This document shows, piece after piece, positions 1 to 11,820 of a stretch of DNA of 64,000 nucleotides. Position 1 is the first letter of the stretch. Every line of letters begins with the position of its first letter. The DNA lies in assembly GCA_008973525.1 (NCBI GenBank), contig WACJ01000515.1:2695454-2759453 (forward strand), given 5' to 3'. The DNA comes from Stenopsyche tienmushanensis. Its lineage: Eukaryota > Arthropoda > Insecta > Trichoptera > Stenopsychidae. The notes beneath the pieces were generated by a model. It was not told where the DNA came from and did not search any database. It saw only the letters and a list, made by a program, of their open reading frames with translations. Position numbers and translations under genes: made by a program.

Positions 1-1319
1 GTATTTAATGATATGCACAACTTCAGATTTGTCATGTCTCCATATAAATGATAATTTTTAAAATACACCAAGCAAATTTGTTTTAAATTCTGATATCAAA
101 TTTTAGCTATGTTGTAAATATTGGACAATTTTGGATTGGTATTGATATTGGCTATAATTCAAAATAAATTTAATATTTGTTTTGGTTATTCAATTTGCAC
201 GTGTCCACATACAATGCCCTTTGATTTGACCAACATTCATATTCAAAATAAGTCATTCATATTGATTGTTAGTCATTCATAGAAATAATTTAGGGGTGTC
301 AAATGTATGGAGTTTTTATTTAAGGGAACTAAGCATGTGTTTATTCAATGTATAATAGTCTTAACCTGATAGCGTTTGGATGTTTTCAAAATTGAACCAG
401 TTTAAAAATATCCATAAAAATATCTTTACTATTTTTAAGGTGGATAAGGTCCGTTATTGGATGTGTGATCTCCATAAAATATTTTTCTTGGGATCTAATT
501 GCCTTACAAATATTGCAACTTTTAAGGCTAATCTTTATATATATATAAGATTTTTGTGTCTTTAAATCAAGCTAGGCATTTTTTTTTGAAAAATCATTAT
601 TGAAAGTATGAATTTGATGTATACAAGTCACTTATGTACGACTTATTCTTTAAATATTATAACTGCTATTAATCAATTATTTATTAGATCAAAAAAATCA
701 GGCAAAATCTGGATAGAGACAATTTTTTGGAAATATGAATACAGCCAAACTTTGCAATTTTATAGACAGTTAATTTTTTTAAATCAAAATCAGGATTTAA
801 ATTAAGATCTTATATTGAGAACTCAATAACGAATCCAATATGTCAACACTTGATCTATATCATGATATATGATTAGTATGTAATTCCTTCATAAAAATGT
901 TAACTTTTAAGGCATGCACATGTAAAAAGACTACATTTTGTATTAAAATTAGAAGTATTACGTATGATTTTTGCTAATTTAAATATTTGTTTGCAAATGT
1001 CTCCATTTGATGTACGGTACAAGATATAAATAGCTTAAGGAACGGTTGTAGCTTTTTTATGTTTTCGTACTGTTGGATTCCGTTAAACCGTAGAACTTTG
1101 TACGAGTGTAGAAAACCGGATTTCCTGTATAACAATTCAAAGACTAAAAAGTTCCTGATACACCGTCTTTCTTACTGAATTACTAAAATGCGTTATTCAA
1201 GTTTGAATGAAACTTTTTTAAGAATTTTCTGGACCCTCTGCTCAATGGCACAAAAGCGTCAAATATAGAGAGCTTTGTTCCATACAATTTTCAATATTAT
1301 ACTCGACCAGATAGTATGA
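1..1319. other. AT-rich non-coding DNA, nothing recognised
   Basis: Short ORFs at 380-565 and 608-805 have the lysine, asparagine, phenylalanine and isoleucine bias expected of random AT-rich DNA. They show no domain, splice context or family resemblance. I see no repeat termini or RNA gene here. Confidence 0.6.
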
Positions 1320-1745
1320 TATTTGCAAGACAATTCCCACGGCGATTCTTTCGAATCCGGAAAGTCCAGTTTCGGGCATTCAGGGGTCATCTTATCATGT
1401 CAGTGCTTTGAAAGGGACATCGGTCTACGGGTTAACATCGACAATGCAGGACATTGGAGTTAATGTCTCGACAAGCGGACCCATAAGCATCTAAACTTAC
1501 GGTTTGTGTGAAATTATTGTGCTGCGTAATACAAAGCCTACTGGACATACGAGTTTTTTTAATTGTACCCCGCCGAATGGTCATCGGACAATGGACGGCA
1601 GGGGTTGGAACAGGTTTGTCCGAAGATGACCGAAAGGGTGGCACCGGGAGGGATGAAATGCAAACGGTGGACGAAGATAATCGCACTAAATGGTAATTGA
1701 GATTCGAATTAACGGCGAGCCGGTGTTCCCACGGAATTGCGCACT
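1320..1745. other. patch of higher GC, possible exon or conserved non-coding element
   Basis: This patch is clearly richer in G and C than the flanks. It is open on both strands: 62 codons on + ending at 1696, and 84 codons on - from 1686. Both conceptual products look low in structure (the + one ends in a run rich in D, E, K, R and G), and neither resembles a family I know. The + frame ends near a GGTAAT that could serve as a splice donor. It may be a short exon, a conserved regulatory block or chance. Confidence 0.2.
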
Positions 1746-2339
1746 TAAAATAGATGCGTTGGTATGCAGTATTTAATGCAACATTATGCGACGGTCAAAT
1801 GAGCATGCACTTAAATGCGGTATTAAAGTGTATAGAATAGTAGGGAAAGACCCATTTGATTAGAGACAATAAATGAACTCTTTGAAATAACCGTCGGTGT
1901 TAAATTCAGTATCAAATGATGGTAGCGCATTAGGGTGGACGGCGATTGCACTTCAATAATTTTCTGTATATAACAGTTCTTTGCTCGTGAGAATTAATAA
2001 ATACAACGATGCTAATTATTTAAAATTTGCATTTAATTTATAAGAATTAAGTATTTATTGCTGAAATTGCAAAAATTGGGGAAACATCTTGGCTTTATAT
2101 TTTTCGAAGTGTTTGCTTATTGATCATGTTTTTAAAAATATATAAGTATTTGATACAAAATCGTATCAAACAATGATTCTGTAAAAGGGGCTATAAAAAG
2201 TCAATTTAAAAAAGACAAACGTTGAAGATGACTTACTACCATATGATTTTTTTAAATTCCTGCAATAAAATATTTGCATAGTGGGATTATTGATAAATTA
2301 ACAATATAAAAATTAGGTTTTATTTCCAGAAAATAGCAA
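1746..2339. other. AT-rich spacer, nothing recognised
   Basis: No ORF of note, no paired repeats and no RNA gene seen. Confidence 0.5.
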
Positions 2340-2825
2340 TAACAAAATGCTCTATCAACAGCAATTTGCCATCAGCTTGCGCTCCTTCGATGTGTCAATG
2401 GTCCGAAATTCGGACCGGTTGGACACGGAAACCTTATGGTCACTCCCTCTAATTTTAAGACATTTATAGATTTTGTAAAAGTTTTGGAGAAAAATACATC
2501 TCCTCGTAGAGGCGCGCCTATTTTATTATATACTACACAAGCGCGAATTAATATTTTAGCATTAAAAGAAGATGATTTTTACTAGGCTCAATATATGAAG
2601 CATTTTTTTTTGGTGCTTCAATATTTGATTCGATCGATTTGGACAATCTCGATAAGGATACAACATATAATTGCTTAATTCGCTTAAAGCAAATTTTTCA
2701 TACTTTGTATGGATCCAATCATGCCGTTCGTATCGACAGTGCGCAATCAAATTTGGCCATAGGCATGCAGGTAAATGGCCTTAATTATTTTTATGAATCG
2801 AAAAATAGCCTAATTATATAGGAAG
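2340..2825 (+). pseudogene. decayed coding relic of unknown family, two frames
   Basis: A coding-like reading starts around 2400 (residues GPKFGPVGHGNLMVTPSNFK). It runs through FIDFVKVLEKNTSPRRGAP and ILLYTTQARINILALKEDDF to a stop near 2583. A second frame then reads IYEAFFFGASIFDSIDLDNL and continues through CLIRLKQIFHTLYGSNHAVR to about 2770, just before CAGGTAAAT, which could be a donor site. The amino-acid mix (balanced D/E/K/R, few low-complexity runs) is unlike the surrounding chance ORFs. The first 60 bases recur, diverged, at 34208-34270, so this is probably part of a dispersed element. I cannot name the family. The frame change near 2583 and the lack of a long ORF argue that it is dead. 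Confidence 0.35.
2400..2461. repeat. dispersed repeat copy 1 with GGTCCG..CGGACC palindrome
   Basis: The perfect palindrome GGTCCGAAATTCGGACC (2400-2416) is followed by a GGTTGGACAC-type block and a CTTATGGTCACTCC-type block. The same order, at roughly three quarters identity by eye, occurs at 34208-34270. Confidence 0.5.
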
Positions 2826-4148
2826 CTCTAGTTATTTTCCTCATACGGACGTCACGTGCTATTTTACATAAACGTTTAGTTTCCTTTTTTAATAAGTGCC
2901 GCCGGAATAACTCGAAATCGTTCTACTTTGCGCAGATAAATGTTAAACGGCAATTTGTAGATCGTATGTAACCTCTTGTGTGCATTTTTCGAATCATGGT
3001 CACTTGAGGGCTTTTTTGTTCCTCGAGAATGTGTTGGGTAAGGAAACGGCCAGATATGGGATTGTGGCAACGCGCTTGAATTGCGAATAAATCTTGAAGG
3101 AGACCAATTACATCGATTATAATTTTGGTATTGTATACCATTGCTCAGCAACCAATGTGCTGCAGTACGCAACTGTGTCGCAATCTAGGGTTTCAATGGA
3201 AATCTGGCAATGTGTGCTTTTTAGAAGAGTGCTGGTTTTAATTATTGCTTTTGATGAAATAACTTTAAAAACAGTTGAAACGACAACGTCTCTACTAATC
3301 TGTTCAACACGCAAATTTTGCTTTTGAATATGAAAACTGATACTGTTCGTAAACTGGTTGTATATGTAACATATCATATCTTACGGAAACGAAAGATTTT
3401 ATTTTAGAATCAATGTTACAGCATCTATACTGATGTTGAGCCATCTTTTCCTGGAGCGTATTAGGGCTTCTGTGGAAAATAAGTTAATCCACAGTTAAAA
3501 TTGCTTCATTACCTTATTCATAGGGAAGATCTCGTTTCTTCGAAGACGTTAAAATATAATAATCGAGCACCAGCAAAGATGTTGTCTTTCAAAGGCCGTT
3601 TGAAGAAATTTCAGTAAGACCTAGGATCACATTGAATTAATAGTTCATGCCTTTCCATAATTAAAATTATAATTAACTTCAAAAAATATCCATAGCAACT
3701 GAAAAATTTAATGAATCCCTGTACTAGTGCAATTTATGTATATGCACATTTGTAGAAGATAAAAGGTTGCAGAATTCTATTGTATAATATGGAGTTCCAA
3801 TCGATATTTAAGCTGTCGTGATTTATTGCGTATTTTTATAGTGCGGCGACGAATTTCTATGTATGTTAAAAAAATGCAAAATTTAAAAGTGCTGTAACAT
3901 CATGTTCTAAACTTCCACTTGGGTAATCTATCAAAAACACGTTTTATAGGGAAAATCGACTCGGGGATTAAATTTCACATAGGCTCATGATGAGCCCCTC
4001 AACCTTGCGGGTCATCATCACGATTTCGACTGAGCATTTGCGTCATGTAATTCACATGCACATTGCGGGTGAGTCGGTGTTGTTTTTATTAATGTTGGCT
4101 GAGTTGTTCAGTGGTGTAGCCAGAGCATTAGGTTGTGGGTTCCTTTAA
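2826..4148. other. mixed spacer, faint transposon-like traces
   Basis: Overlapping short ORFs occur on both strands at 2876-3377 with no clear family. Around 3500-3600 on + a reading contains HYLIHREDLVSS, which resembles the HR-E-LV-K block of hAT transposases, but the match is too short to call an element. The rest is AT-rich, with a somewhat GC-richer stretch at 3960-4080. Confidence 0.3.
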
Positions 4149-4334
4149 GACTTTACCGCTGGTTGCGACCTTTCGACCTTGCAGAACCTCCTCCTCGGCA
4201 ACGCCTCCGCCTTCTTCGCCGACCACGAAGCCTTCTTCCAAAGGCTCTACAGGTCCGACCCCAGATTGAGCCGAGAAATAATACACCTGATAATTGCGAT
4301 AATGTACGCTAATACATTTGTGTACCTGCTATGA
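4149..4334 (+). pseudogene. short GC-rich, codon-biased open stretch of unknown family
   Basis: An open frame of 61 codons runs from just after a TAA (4146-4148) to a TGA at 4332-4334, with no ATG near its start. Residues include LSTLQNLLLGNASAFFADHE followed by AFFQRLYRSDPRLSREI. In the 29 codons from AAC to AGC (about 4185-4271), 26 third positions are G or C. That is strikingly unlike the AT-rich surroundings and typical of selected coding sequence. A polypyrimidine-AG just upstream (TTCCTTTAAG, ending about 4149) could be a splice acceptor. A second frame starts with the ATG at 4331 and reads QLDQKINTELPIYEIELNEL to 4438. That part vaguely recalls the start of a piggyBac-type DDE domain, but I do not claim it. 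It may be an exon, a gene relic or transferred DNA. Confidence 0.35.
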
Positions 4335-4438
4335 AGTGTTTATTAAGCGTCCAGCTCGATCAAAAGATTAACACCGAGCTGCCTATCTACGAAATTGAAC
4401 TGAATGAACTTATGGCATTTGTAATACTATTTTTTTAA

Positions 4439-7189
4439 ACTGCAAGATAAACGACTTGAGTGACGTAGATAATTGGTCTGTTTAATTTGTTGTATGAGGA
4501 TCTTACGAGGAAAAGCCGTTATGTGTTCTATAAAGTAACATTTGTACATAAATATGGAAGAATGCTAAATTATTCAATAAAACCAAAAATAAATATAAAC
4601 TGACTAATTCAAGAATATTTAGAATTTCATCCAATGTGATCGAACGTCGAATGATCTAATGTCAGTACAGATTTCTATCAAACAAATCAAAATGTAAATT
4701 AATATGCTGTTATGGGAATTGTTGGAATTGGAAAGGTATTCTGTACTTAAAGCTGTTACTGTTTAATCAAAATATTTATTTCAACAAGTATTACTTAATA
4801 TACTTGCAAGTAGTCTCATGACTTAAATGTCTTGGGTTAAATTCTATAAGTAGTGTGATCTTATCAAAACAATCAGCAATTGTCTCATACAAGATATTAT
4901 AAAAATGTGGCTTGATGAAATTGGGAAATATAAAGATCTTCTAAGACCAAAAGTGAATTTCAGCAAAAATTATATAGCATATTCTTCAAACATTAAAAAG
5001 ACCAAGAATTTTTTTGATAGCATTTAATAAACCGAACAAATTTAGAATACAGTTAAAGCTTACAAAATTCTGATTAATAGTGACATTCGTTAACAAATAG
5101 AATAAACAGGTGACATTTTTTATTTTTGAAAAATGCATTAGAGTAGTATCTGGCTCGATAATTTATCGTCGTTTTTAAAGTTCAACTCAGTACAATAAAG
5201 TTGACGTAATAATGAATACGAACTTTTATAAAATGACACTTTATTTTTGATTTAGCGACGGCAAAAAGATCAATATATTAGTAATTGAGACATTAAATAT
5301 ATTTAAGAAGTAGTAATAAAAACATCAAACTGATGAAATATGTCAAAACACATAAATAAGGATTAAAAAGGTCTAGGGATATTAAATATTAACAAGGGTT
5401 TTTTAAAAAAGATTTTTAGTAATATTGATGATTGGATTATTTTGATCAATGGGTATTTTTCAGATATAGCCTATATATTTAATTTCATATGTAATTTATA
5501 GATTTTTTTAAAAAATATACATAATATTCTTCTGAAAATAGATTTCAATAAAACCCTGTTATTGTGTATTTTGATAGTTTTTTACAATCATTTGAAAGAA
5601 GAAAGTGTTAAAATTAGTGAAAAATACAGTCAGTTGCATCATATTTATAAATTTGGTTCTTTAAGATTGAATAGCACAAGAGCTTTATTACATTAATCGC
5701 CTTGAGACTTATATGTTGGGCTGTTTAAACAGTTTTTTCTAAATAAATCATCTCATTGTCGATCATTCCAACTTAATTATTGAATCAAAACATTTAAAAG
5801 ATCTGCGGTAATGATACATCTAATATTTATCCAGACTTATCTTGACTGCCTGACTCGGCCGATTATCCTTATTTATATTTCTATTTCTTTATTTTCAATC
5901 CTATCCAAATTCAACCATATGTAAATCATCACATGAAAATTCGATATATATATATAAACATCGCTTATGTTCGATAGCAAGTATATCTGAAGAAGAAGAA
6001 ACTATTTTAAAACATGCTATATCAATTAAATTTGTATATATAAAGCCTCTTAAGACGAATCAGCTGTCATTTTTTGATTTAAAAGAATGTATGTCCATAC
6101 AAAAAATCAAGTCTGTATGAATAATTCATGTCAAAAAAATATTTTGATTTGATTGTTCTGATTGTGTAGGATTTTAAGATGGCTGCAAAATTCGCTTATT
6201 TCAAATCTCTTCGTATTAAAATTTATTAAACAATAAATTTTCATTACGTGCATATTTCACATGTTCTCAAATATTTTCATAAGGAAAAAACACGTTAAAG
6301 ATTCACATTGATGGGTCGCTTATGAGCATCCATTAAGAGTTGAATGCGGCGTTTTGAATTTTATTCCCATCTTAAAATTTAATGGGAGTTTTTTGATTTA
6401 AGCCGATTAGGGGAGCTTTGTTGAAATTGAAATTAATATCGCCGTATTCCGTACTCAATATGTGAATAAAAGCGATTAATTTCGCTATTAATACACATTA
6501 AAAGCGAAAATTATGCAAAATTCGACATTGACCGTCTTTGTTTTAATTTGTGGACGCACAAATTTTATGCTGATGTAATCGGACTCGTGTGCATATTGCT
6601 AATTTTATTGTAATGGTGATGGAATAAATTACGTCATATTTAATTTCATTTAAAGGAACGCATTGCAGAATATTCTTTCGGCTATTATTTTTGCGATAAG
6701 ATTTGTTGTCAATATTATTTTATAACTTTATTCTTGTATATAAAAATGATGTTATTTATTATTCAGCTCAACTATTGGTCGTATTTCAGTTTTATGTCAT
6801 TATGTAAGTTGTTGATGTTAATTATGCCTTCGATGAAAATAGGTATTTATGCATAATTAAAGTGATGAAATATTTATCAGAAGACCCTCAATTTTAATAC
6901 AAGGCTGTATCTCATGTCAAAAAATAATTCGTTCGAAGGATCAGAGATGGCATTAAGAGGTTAAAACTATATACTGATACGATCATTGATAACAATTATA
7001 TAGATATAATGACGTATTTTGAAATATTTGGTGTACCATAACATTATTTTTTTATATTAAATGTAAAATCATTAATTAACACCTTTCCAAATTTTATGTA
7101 TGTTAATAATCTATTACTTTATTAATTAGTATGTATATTAATTTTAAAAGTGGCTTAATAGGTTGAAAATATTCTTAAATGGCATAATT
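4439..7189. other. long AT-rich stretch without genes
   Basis: No ORF above 60 codons. I saw short TA runs (about 5945) and one AAGATGGCTGC motif at about 6176 (YY1/PHO-like), but no paired terminal repeats or RNA gene. Confidence 0.55.
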
Positions 7190-7669
7190 AAGAGAGTGCA
7201 CCAGATCAAGTGTTACTGGTGTAAAATTATTCTGGTGAATATGAGTACCTTAGTTCGTTGGTTGCTACCGGGGTCCCAATCGAATATTTATAAAGTTAAT
7301 AGAATATTATTTATTTTTCATCAAGTAATTTAGAAAGCTAAAACAAGATAGAGCTTAATAAGCATGATGGCAAAAATATTTATTTTACTCTCTGAATTAG
7401 TCAAAAAAAAATCAGTAAAGGATTTAAATGCGGAAATTAATAATATAAAAATAGATAATATTAAAGAACTATAAGAAGAAAATACTATATGTTGCCTTTT
7501 TTCTTCAGTGACGGGATAAAGAAGCTTCCTATCCGATGGAATAAATGTAGTTTTAATGAAGGGAACTATGTAAAAAATTAAGATACTCCATTTATAGTTT
7601 TATACTTCACTAATAAATTTGCACAGCAAAATTCCGGGTTATATTTGAATCGCCCTCGTATATATAACA

Positions 7670-7751
7670 CACTTGGGTCTGTTTTTATGCGAAAGATATT
7701 TTCTACGGGGAGTCGCATATAAAAAATCCGCATAAAAACAAACCTAAGGGT
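7670..7751. mobile_element. 82-bp MITE with Tigger-type terminal repeats
   Basis: The left terminal repeat 7670-7691 (CACTTGGGTCTGTTTTTATG + CG) and the right repeat ending at 7750/7751 match at about 19 of 22 positions as inverted repeats. The left one is identical over all 22 bases to the end of the Tigger relic at 53588-53609. TA-rich flanks fit the TA target of the pogo/Tigger group. The core of about 40 bp has no coding capacity. A (TA)n run follows at 7751-7772. Confidence 0.7.
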
Positions 7752-7772
7752 ATATATATATATATATATATA
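7751..7772. repeat. (TA)n microsatellite
   Basis: About eleven TA units directly abut the MITE. This is common where elements insert at TA targets. Confidence 0.85.
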
Positions 7773-8070
7773 AAATATTCGAATAATTAATTTTGTGAAT
7801 ATTTAGGACCCCTATTTACTATTTACTAGTCCAAAGATGGTCCGAGATGGTCTCTATCTTCAATTCATTCTTCATAGAATTTATATTAATTCCTACCCCC
7901 ACAATTATTTATGGTGGAGTTTCTAGCTCCTTTGAGGTCATAATTTAAATAATTTGATTATAAACGTAAAATAAACTGACGTGAATAAAAGTAAATACGC
8001 TATAATATACGTTATGGTCGTACAATTGTAATGGTGGGAATTTAGTAACACTTGGTCTGGTGTACTCTTT

Positions 8071-10970
8071 CTATGAATTATCCATATAAAATGAGTTTAT
8101 TTTTGTATGAAATATTATTTCAATAGATTCGCCCAAATGGCGATATATGTGAATAATGACTTATTGCTAAAAAAATGCCAAAAAAAGCTAACGAAAGCTT
8201 ATTATCAAGCATTTATACTATACATAAAGCAAATATATGAATCAAAAAGTACTTTGGATAAAGGCTGAGGAAAATCATGCTCGAGGATGGTGAATGTAAT
8301 AATATCTAGATGTTATAAAGCCGATTCAAGTTAAAGTGGATAATGGATAACAGGAAACTATCAATATTGGCATCAATTGATAATAAATGATGAGTGGTTA
8401 CATGCTATTTCGTATTAAACAAGAATGGTTCAATGTGATCTCAATGGTTCGAAAGTCCCTCCTTCTCGGGCTTTCATTTTTGGCCGATTCCGTTGAAAAA
8501 TCATCTACAATACATTGTGAAACTTCGAAAGTTACGCTCGCAGCATTATCGAAAGCTGTGCCAAAAGTAGTTCAAAAAATAAATCGAATCTGCACTTTAA
8601 AAAGAGCAATCAAAAAGTTCACTTGTCCGAGTGAGGCGGTCCCCTCGCACTGCATCCTCAATTATTTATTACACGTAGCTGCGTTTTGTAATAAAATAAT
8701 GCGTCCATTGTCCAAAGATACGTGATAAAATCCAGGTGTGTAGCTTTCGGATGCAGAAAATGCATCCCATGATATTTTGCAATATCAAACGTAACAATGT
8801 GTATTTTTTGAAACGATCCACCGATGCCAAAAGCATTCAGCGCGATGAGGAGATGCAAGCTCGAATAATTATGAGAAGAAAAATAATGATATAGAATTTT
8901 TAGCAATGCAATCAAGTCATGCAGCACTCATCACTCGGTATATATATTAAGTTATACCGAAACGACGTAAGATAGAAGTTTATCGTGCATTCCTTAATAG
9001 CCATATAATAGCTATTATACATCGCGAGGATTATATGAAACTGGGTATCATAAAACGACGACGGTGAGATTAAAAGAAGCTAACGGTCCCTCTGGTATTA
9101 TCACTATTATTATTTTACCTGCGGAGCCTATTAACCTGCGTTCTTAGACAATTTGGACAATGTTAGAGTATCGATTCGATATTCATTAGCGAATGATTGG
9201 ATCAAAATATTTTGATTTATGAACGAGATAGAGCCGAAATGGCAAAAAATCGGCGTAAAAAACTGGTAGTAACTTAATTCGCTGCGAAGCATTGTATCAT
9301 TAAATTTCGCAGAATCGAAGTTAAGCTACCATTTTACAATTGGGTATAATGGCTATCTTTTTGTTTGTTGATTTCATTAAAATAATAAATGGTGGTGAAA
9401 ATGTTATGAGGAGGTTTTGATCGGGATTTCGAAGCATAACTGAACCGATAACCAGTAAAACTGTTGGTTGACTTTCAAGCACTTCAAAGCGAAGTTGATG
9501 TGATCTTCATCATTCTTATGCAGAATTTGATTGTATTCATTTAAAAATACTGTAATCTTTACTCTATGTTCATCCTGTTAAATTAATACTTCAGATAATA
9601 TGATTATCAAACTAAATTCCATAATTATTATGTATTTTGCTACATGATACATGAAATAGTTCTAAAATAATTGTTTAAATTAAATATACATTATATTTAA
9701 CAATGACTTAAAAATATTCTAGATCTATAAGCATCATTAAAATTTAAAATTTTGGGGACTAAAAATTTGCATTCTTAGTCACTATTACATGCCATTGTTA
9801 CGTTCTATATTTTTTTAAAGGCAACAGCTGTGAACCAAAATCTCCCTCAAGCTAAAAGAATTGAAAACAATCGCACAACGGTCACTAATGGTCAAGAATA
9901 AATAAGAAACCATGAGAATCTGCCGGTCAAAAACGAGGGTCATCTTATTTCGACTGTTAAAAATTGCATTGGCCAAATGAATTTGAAAAATGTGCATGCA
10001 ACCATTGTTTGAGGGGTGCCAAAATTACAATGCTACCCCTGCACGAATTTAGTGCATCGTCTTTTGTCGGCGATGATAAATTTAGCGAGGGTTGCTTCGT
10101 GTACTTGATTTTTAGGATGGGGTTGAAAAAAGGTCAAAGTTGATTAGCATGTTGAAAAAATGCGCAAGCGTAATTATCAAAGAACGCAACTCGCTCATAA
10201 TTATATGTATTATAATGTGAATATTTTTCTTAAATTATTCTTAAACGACTTTTTGTGTACATGTCAAGCTTGAGACATATTTGCATAAAATTAACGAAGT
10301 AATGAAGCATCATTCATGGAGTTAATGCTAAAATAGGCTCAGGGCGATTTTAATCAAGTGGCCCAAAGTATTATATTTCTTAGGGGCTTAAATTCTTAAT
10401 TTAATAATTATTATAATAAGAATTGCGTGGAATTTGATGACTAAATATGGACGAAGATTGTGGATGTGCGAATTTTTTCGATGGCATGCATTCAAGAACA
10501 ACGGTTTTCTTGGGCACTCCTTAAATTATGATAATAGCGTTTAAACATGTTTTTAAAAGAAAATGTTTTGGACAACTGAAAAATAATTGCCTGAGATGTT
10601 AAAAATGTCCCATGGTCTTTATGAATGCGTGCAAGTATGATAAACTTGCTGTTTTTGCCAACATTGTAGCTAAATTACTGCCTGTTTTAAGGTTCGGAAC
10701 TGTTCGGAACGTCATATGTTTATTTATCCTGTTTCCTTGTAAAACATTGTTTTAAATTGTGATGTCTGATATTTAAAAAAAAAATTAAAATAGCATCAAA
10801 TATGCTTATAATAGACGCTTAAAGCATGTAAATGTTAATTTGCATTGTCCACAAAAGTCTTTATTGTCGTTTTAATGCAAAATTTACCGCTTTTCCTTAT
10901 CAAATATGCATGTAAAAATATCGAGAAATCTCAATGAGTAATGTAAGTTATTATAATTTGCCAATAAATG
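8071..10970. other. AT-rich spacer; small ORFs judged spurious
   Basis: A 112-codon ORF at 8387-8725 (+) and others at 8658-8927 (-) and 9815-9997 (-) show no domain, signal or codon preference that I can support. A short inverted pair AGGGGTGCC...GCTACCCCT lies at about 10012-10040. No element borders found. Confidence 0.45.
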
Positions 10971-11243
10971 TTAATTTATAAACACACGTTTGACCCTATG
11001 GTCATTATCTATTCGAAGATTTCGACCTCTGCCTTTAGTATACGCGTTGCAGCAACGATCATTTCTGCATTTCCGTGATTGATGATGCACCAAGTTATCG
11101 CATACCATCCGACTGTAAAGTAATACCTTCGGCAGGTTCAGGAAGAATGGAGTTGTCAGACCCGCAACAGCCGTTTCTAATTCCGAATAAATATTAACAA
11201 CTGGCTGGAGTGGTCCGTCAAACAAAGCAGATTGATCCTCCAT
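10971..11243 (-). CDS. unrecognised 90-codon ORF, possible exon
   Basis: The ORF starts with MEDQSALFDGPLQPVVNIYS and ends ...RIDNDHRVKRVFIN. Base composition is close to balanced and distinctly GC-richer than the flanks. The residue mix is globular in the first half (AVAGLTTPFFLNLPKVLL) and basic, cysteine-containing in the second half (RKCRNDRCC...KGRGR). A GATGGTATGCG on the minus strand after codon 46 could be a splice donor, which would make only the first half coding. No family is recognised and no neighbour suggests a role. The opposite strand has no competing long frame. It may be a host exon, or chance in a GC-richer patch. Confidence 0.25.
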   Translation of the reverse strand: MEDQSALFDGPLQPVVNIYSELETAVAGLTTPFFLNLPKVLLYSRMVCDNLVHHQSRKCRNDRCCNAYTKGRGRNLRIDNDHRVKRVFIN

Positions 11244-11716
11244 GTCTCAAATCGAATCCTGCATGACGTATATTCGATAGCATCGCATAAATCAATGCTG
11301 TAAAAAGCACTGGAATGAAAATAATAAAAAAAAATGTCCGCTGGACGTCAATTAAAATATTTTATCATCTTAAACACGTCAAATGGCCGTGAGAGTAATG
11401 ATTGTGATGGAGTAGAGAATAAAAAACGATCGACAACGGAAACGGTTAATTGAACCATCAAGGCTGTTTTTAAAATGATACCTGATTATAGAAAGTGTTA
11501 TATGCACAACGTATAATTATTTTAATATCGAATTGTGATGTTAACGCCCTTTTTAGGTCTGGCGAAAATGTCAACAATTAGCAAAAACTTCTTTAATTAA
11601 CAAAGCGAGCTTTCCCAGCGAGGCTGTAATTGACCTTAATCACGCACTTTTTTTAATTACCAGTAATTGTTCGATCTTATATGAATCATATGGGTTGACC
11701 TTTACATGTATTAAAT

Positions 11717-11820
11717 ATAGGGTGGCCATGCAATAAATTCTGAAAAATTGTTAAAAACCAACTAAAATCAATTGAATCAACATTCCACAGGGTATTTTTC
11801 TGATTATTCCACCCTATAAA
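11717..11820. mobile_element. possible small MITE with TATAGGGTGG ends
   Basis: TATAGGGTGG at about 11717-11726 and its exact reverse complement CCACCCTATA at about 11809-11818 bound roughly 100 bp of AT-rich sequence. TA-flanked GGGTG ends are typical of mariner-derived short elements, but 10-bp arms alone are weak evidence. Confidence 0.35.

Larger units (their letters stand above)
7268..7819. mobile_element. hAT-like non-autonomous element, second copy of the 15.66 kb family
   Basis: The left end is GGGGTCCCAATCGAATATTT. The right end, read inward on the minus strand, is AGGGGTCCTAAATATTCAC, continuing to AATTATTCGAATATT. Both resemble the ends of the element at 15658-16238, and the right ends are especially similar. 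No clean 8-bp duplication is seen here, so the borders are approximate. The element carries the Tigger-type MITE just inside its right end. Confidence 0.45.
7191..8070. mobile_element. non-autonomous inverted-repeat element (outermost of a nest)
   Basis: Inverted terminal repeats of 25 bp lie at 7193-7217 (AGAGTGCACCAGATCAAGTG...) and 8044-8068 (reverse complement AGAGTACACCAGACCAAGTG...), matching at 23 of 25 positions. No transposase reading is visible in the roughly 0.88 kb between them. Two other elements lie inside (7268-7819 and 7670-7751). The target duplication and exact outer limits are unclear, so the superfamily is unassigned. Confidence 0.55.

Noticed and set aside
3500..3600. HYLIHREDLVSS reading as a further hAT element
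   Set aside because: Only about a dozen residues match; no terminal repeat or neighbouring transposase sequence.
8387..8725. 112-codon + ORF
   Set aside because: No recognisable motif or codon preference; overlaps another ORF on the opposite strand at its end.
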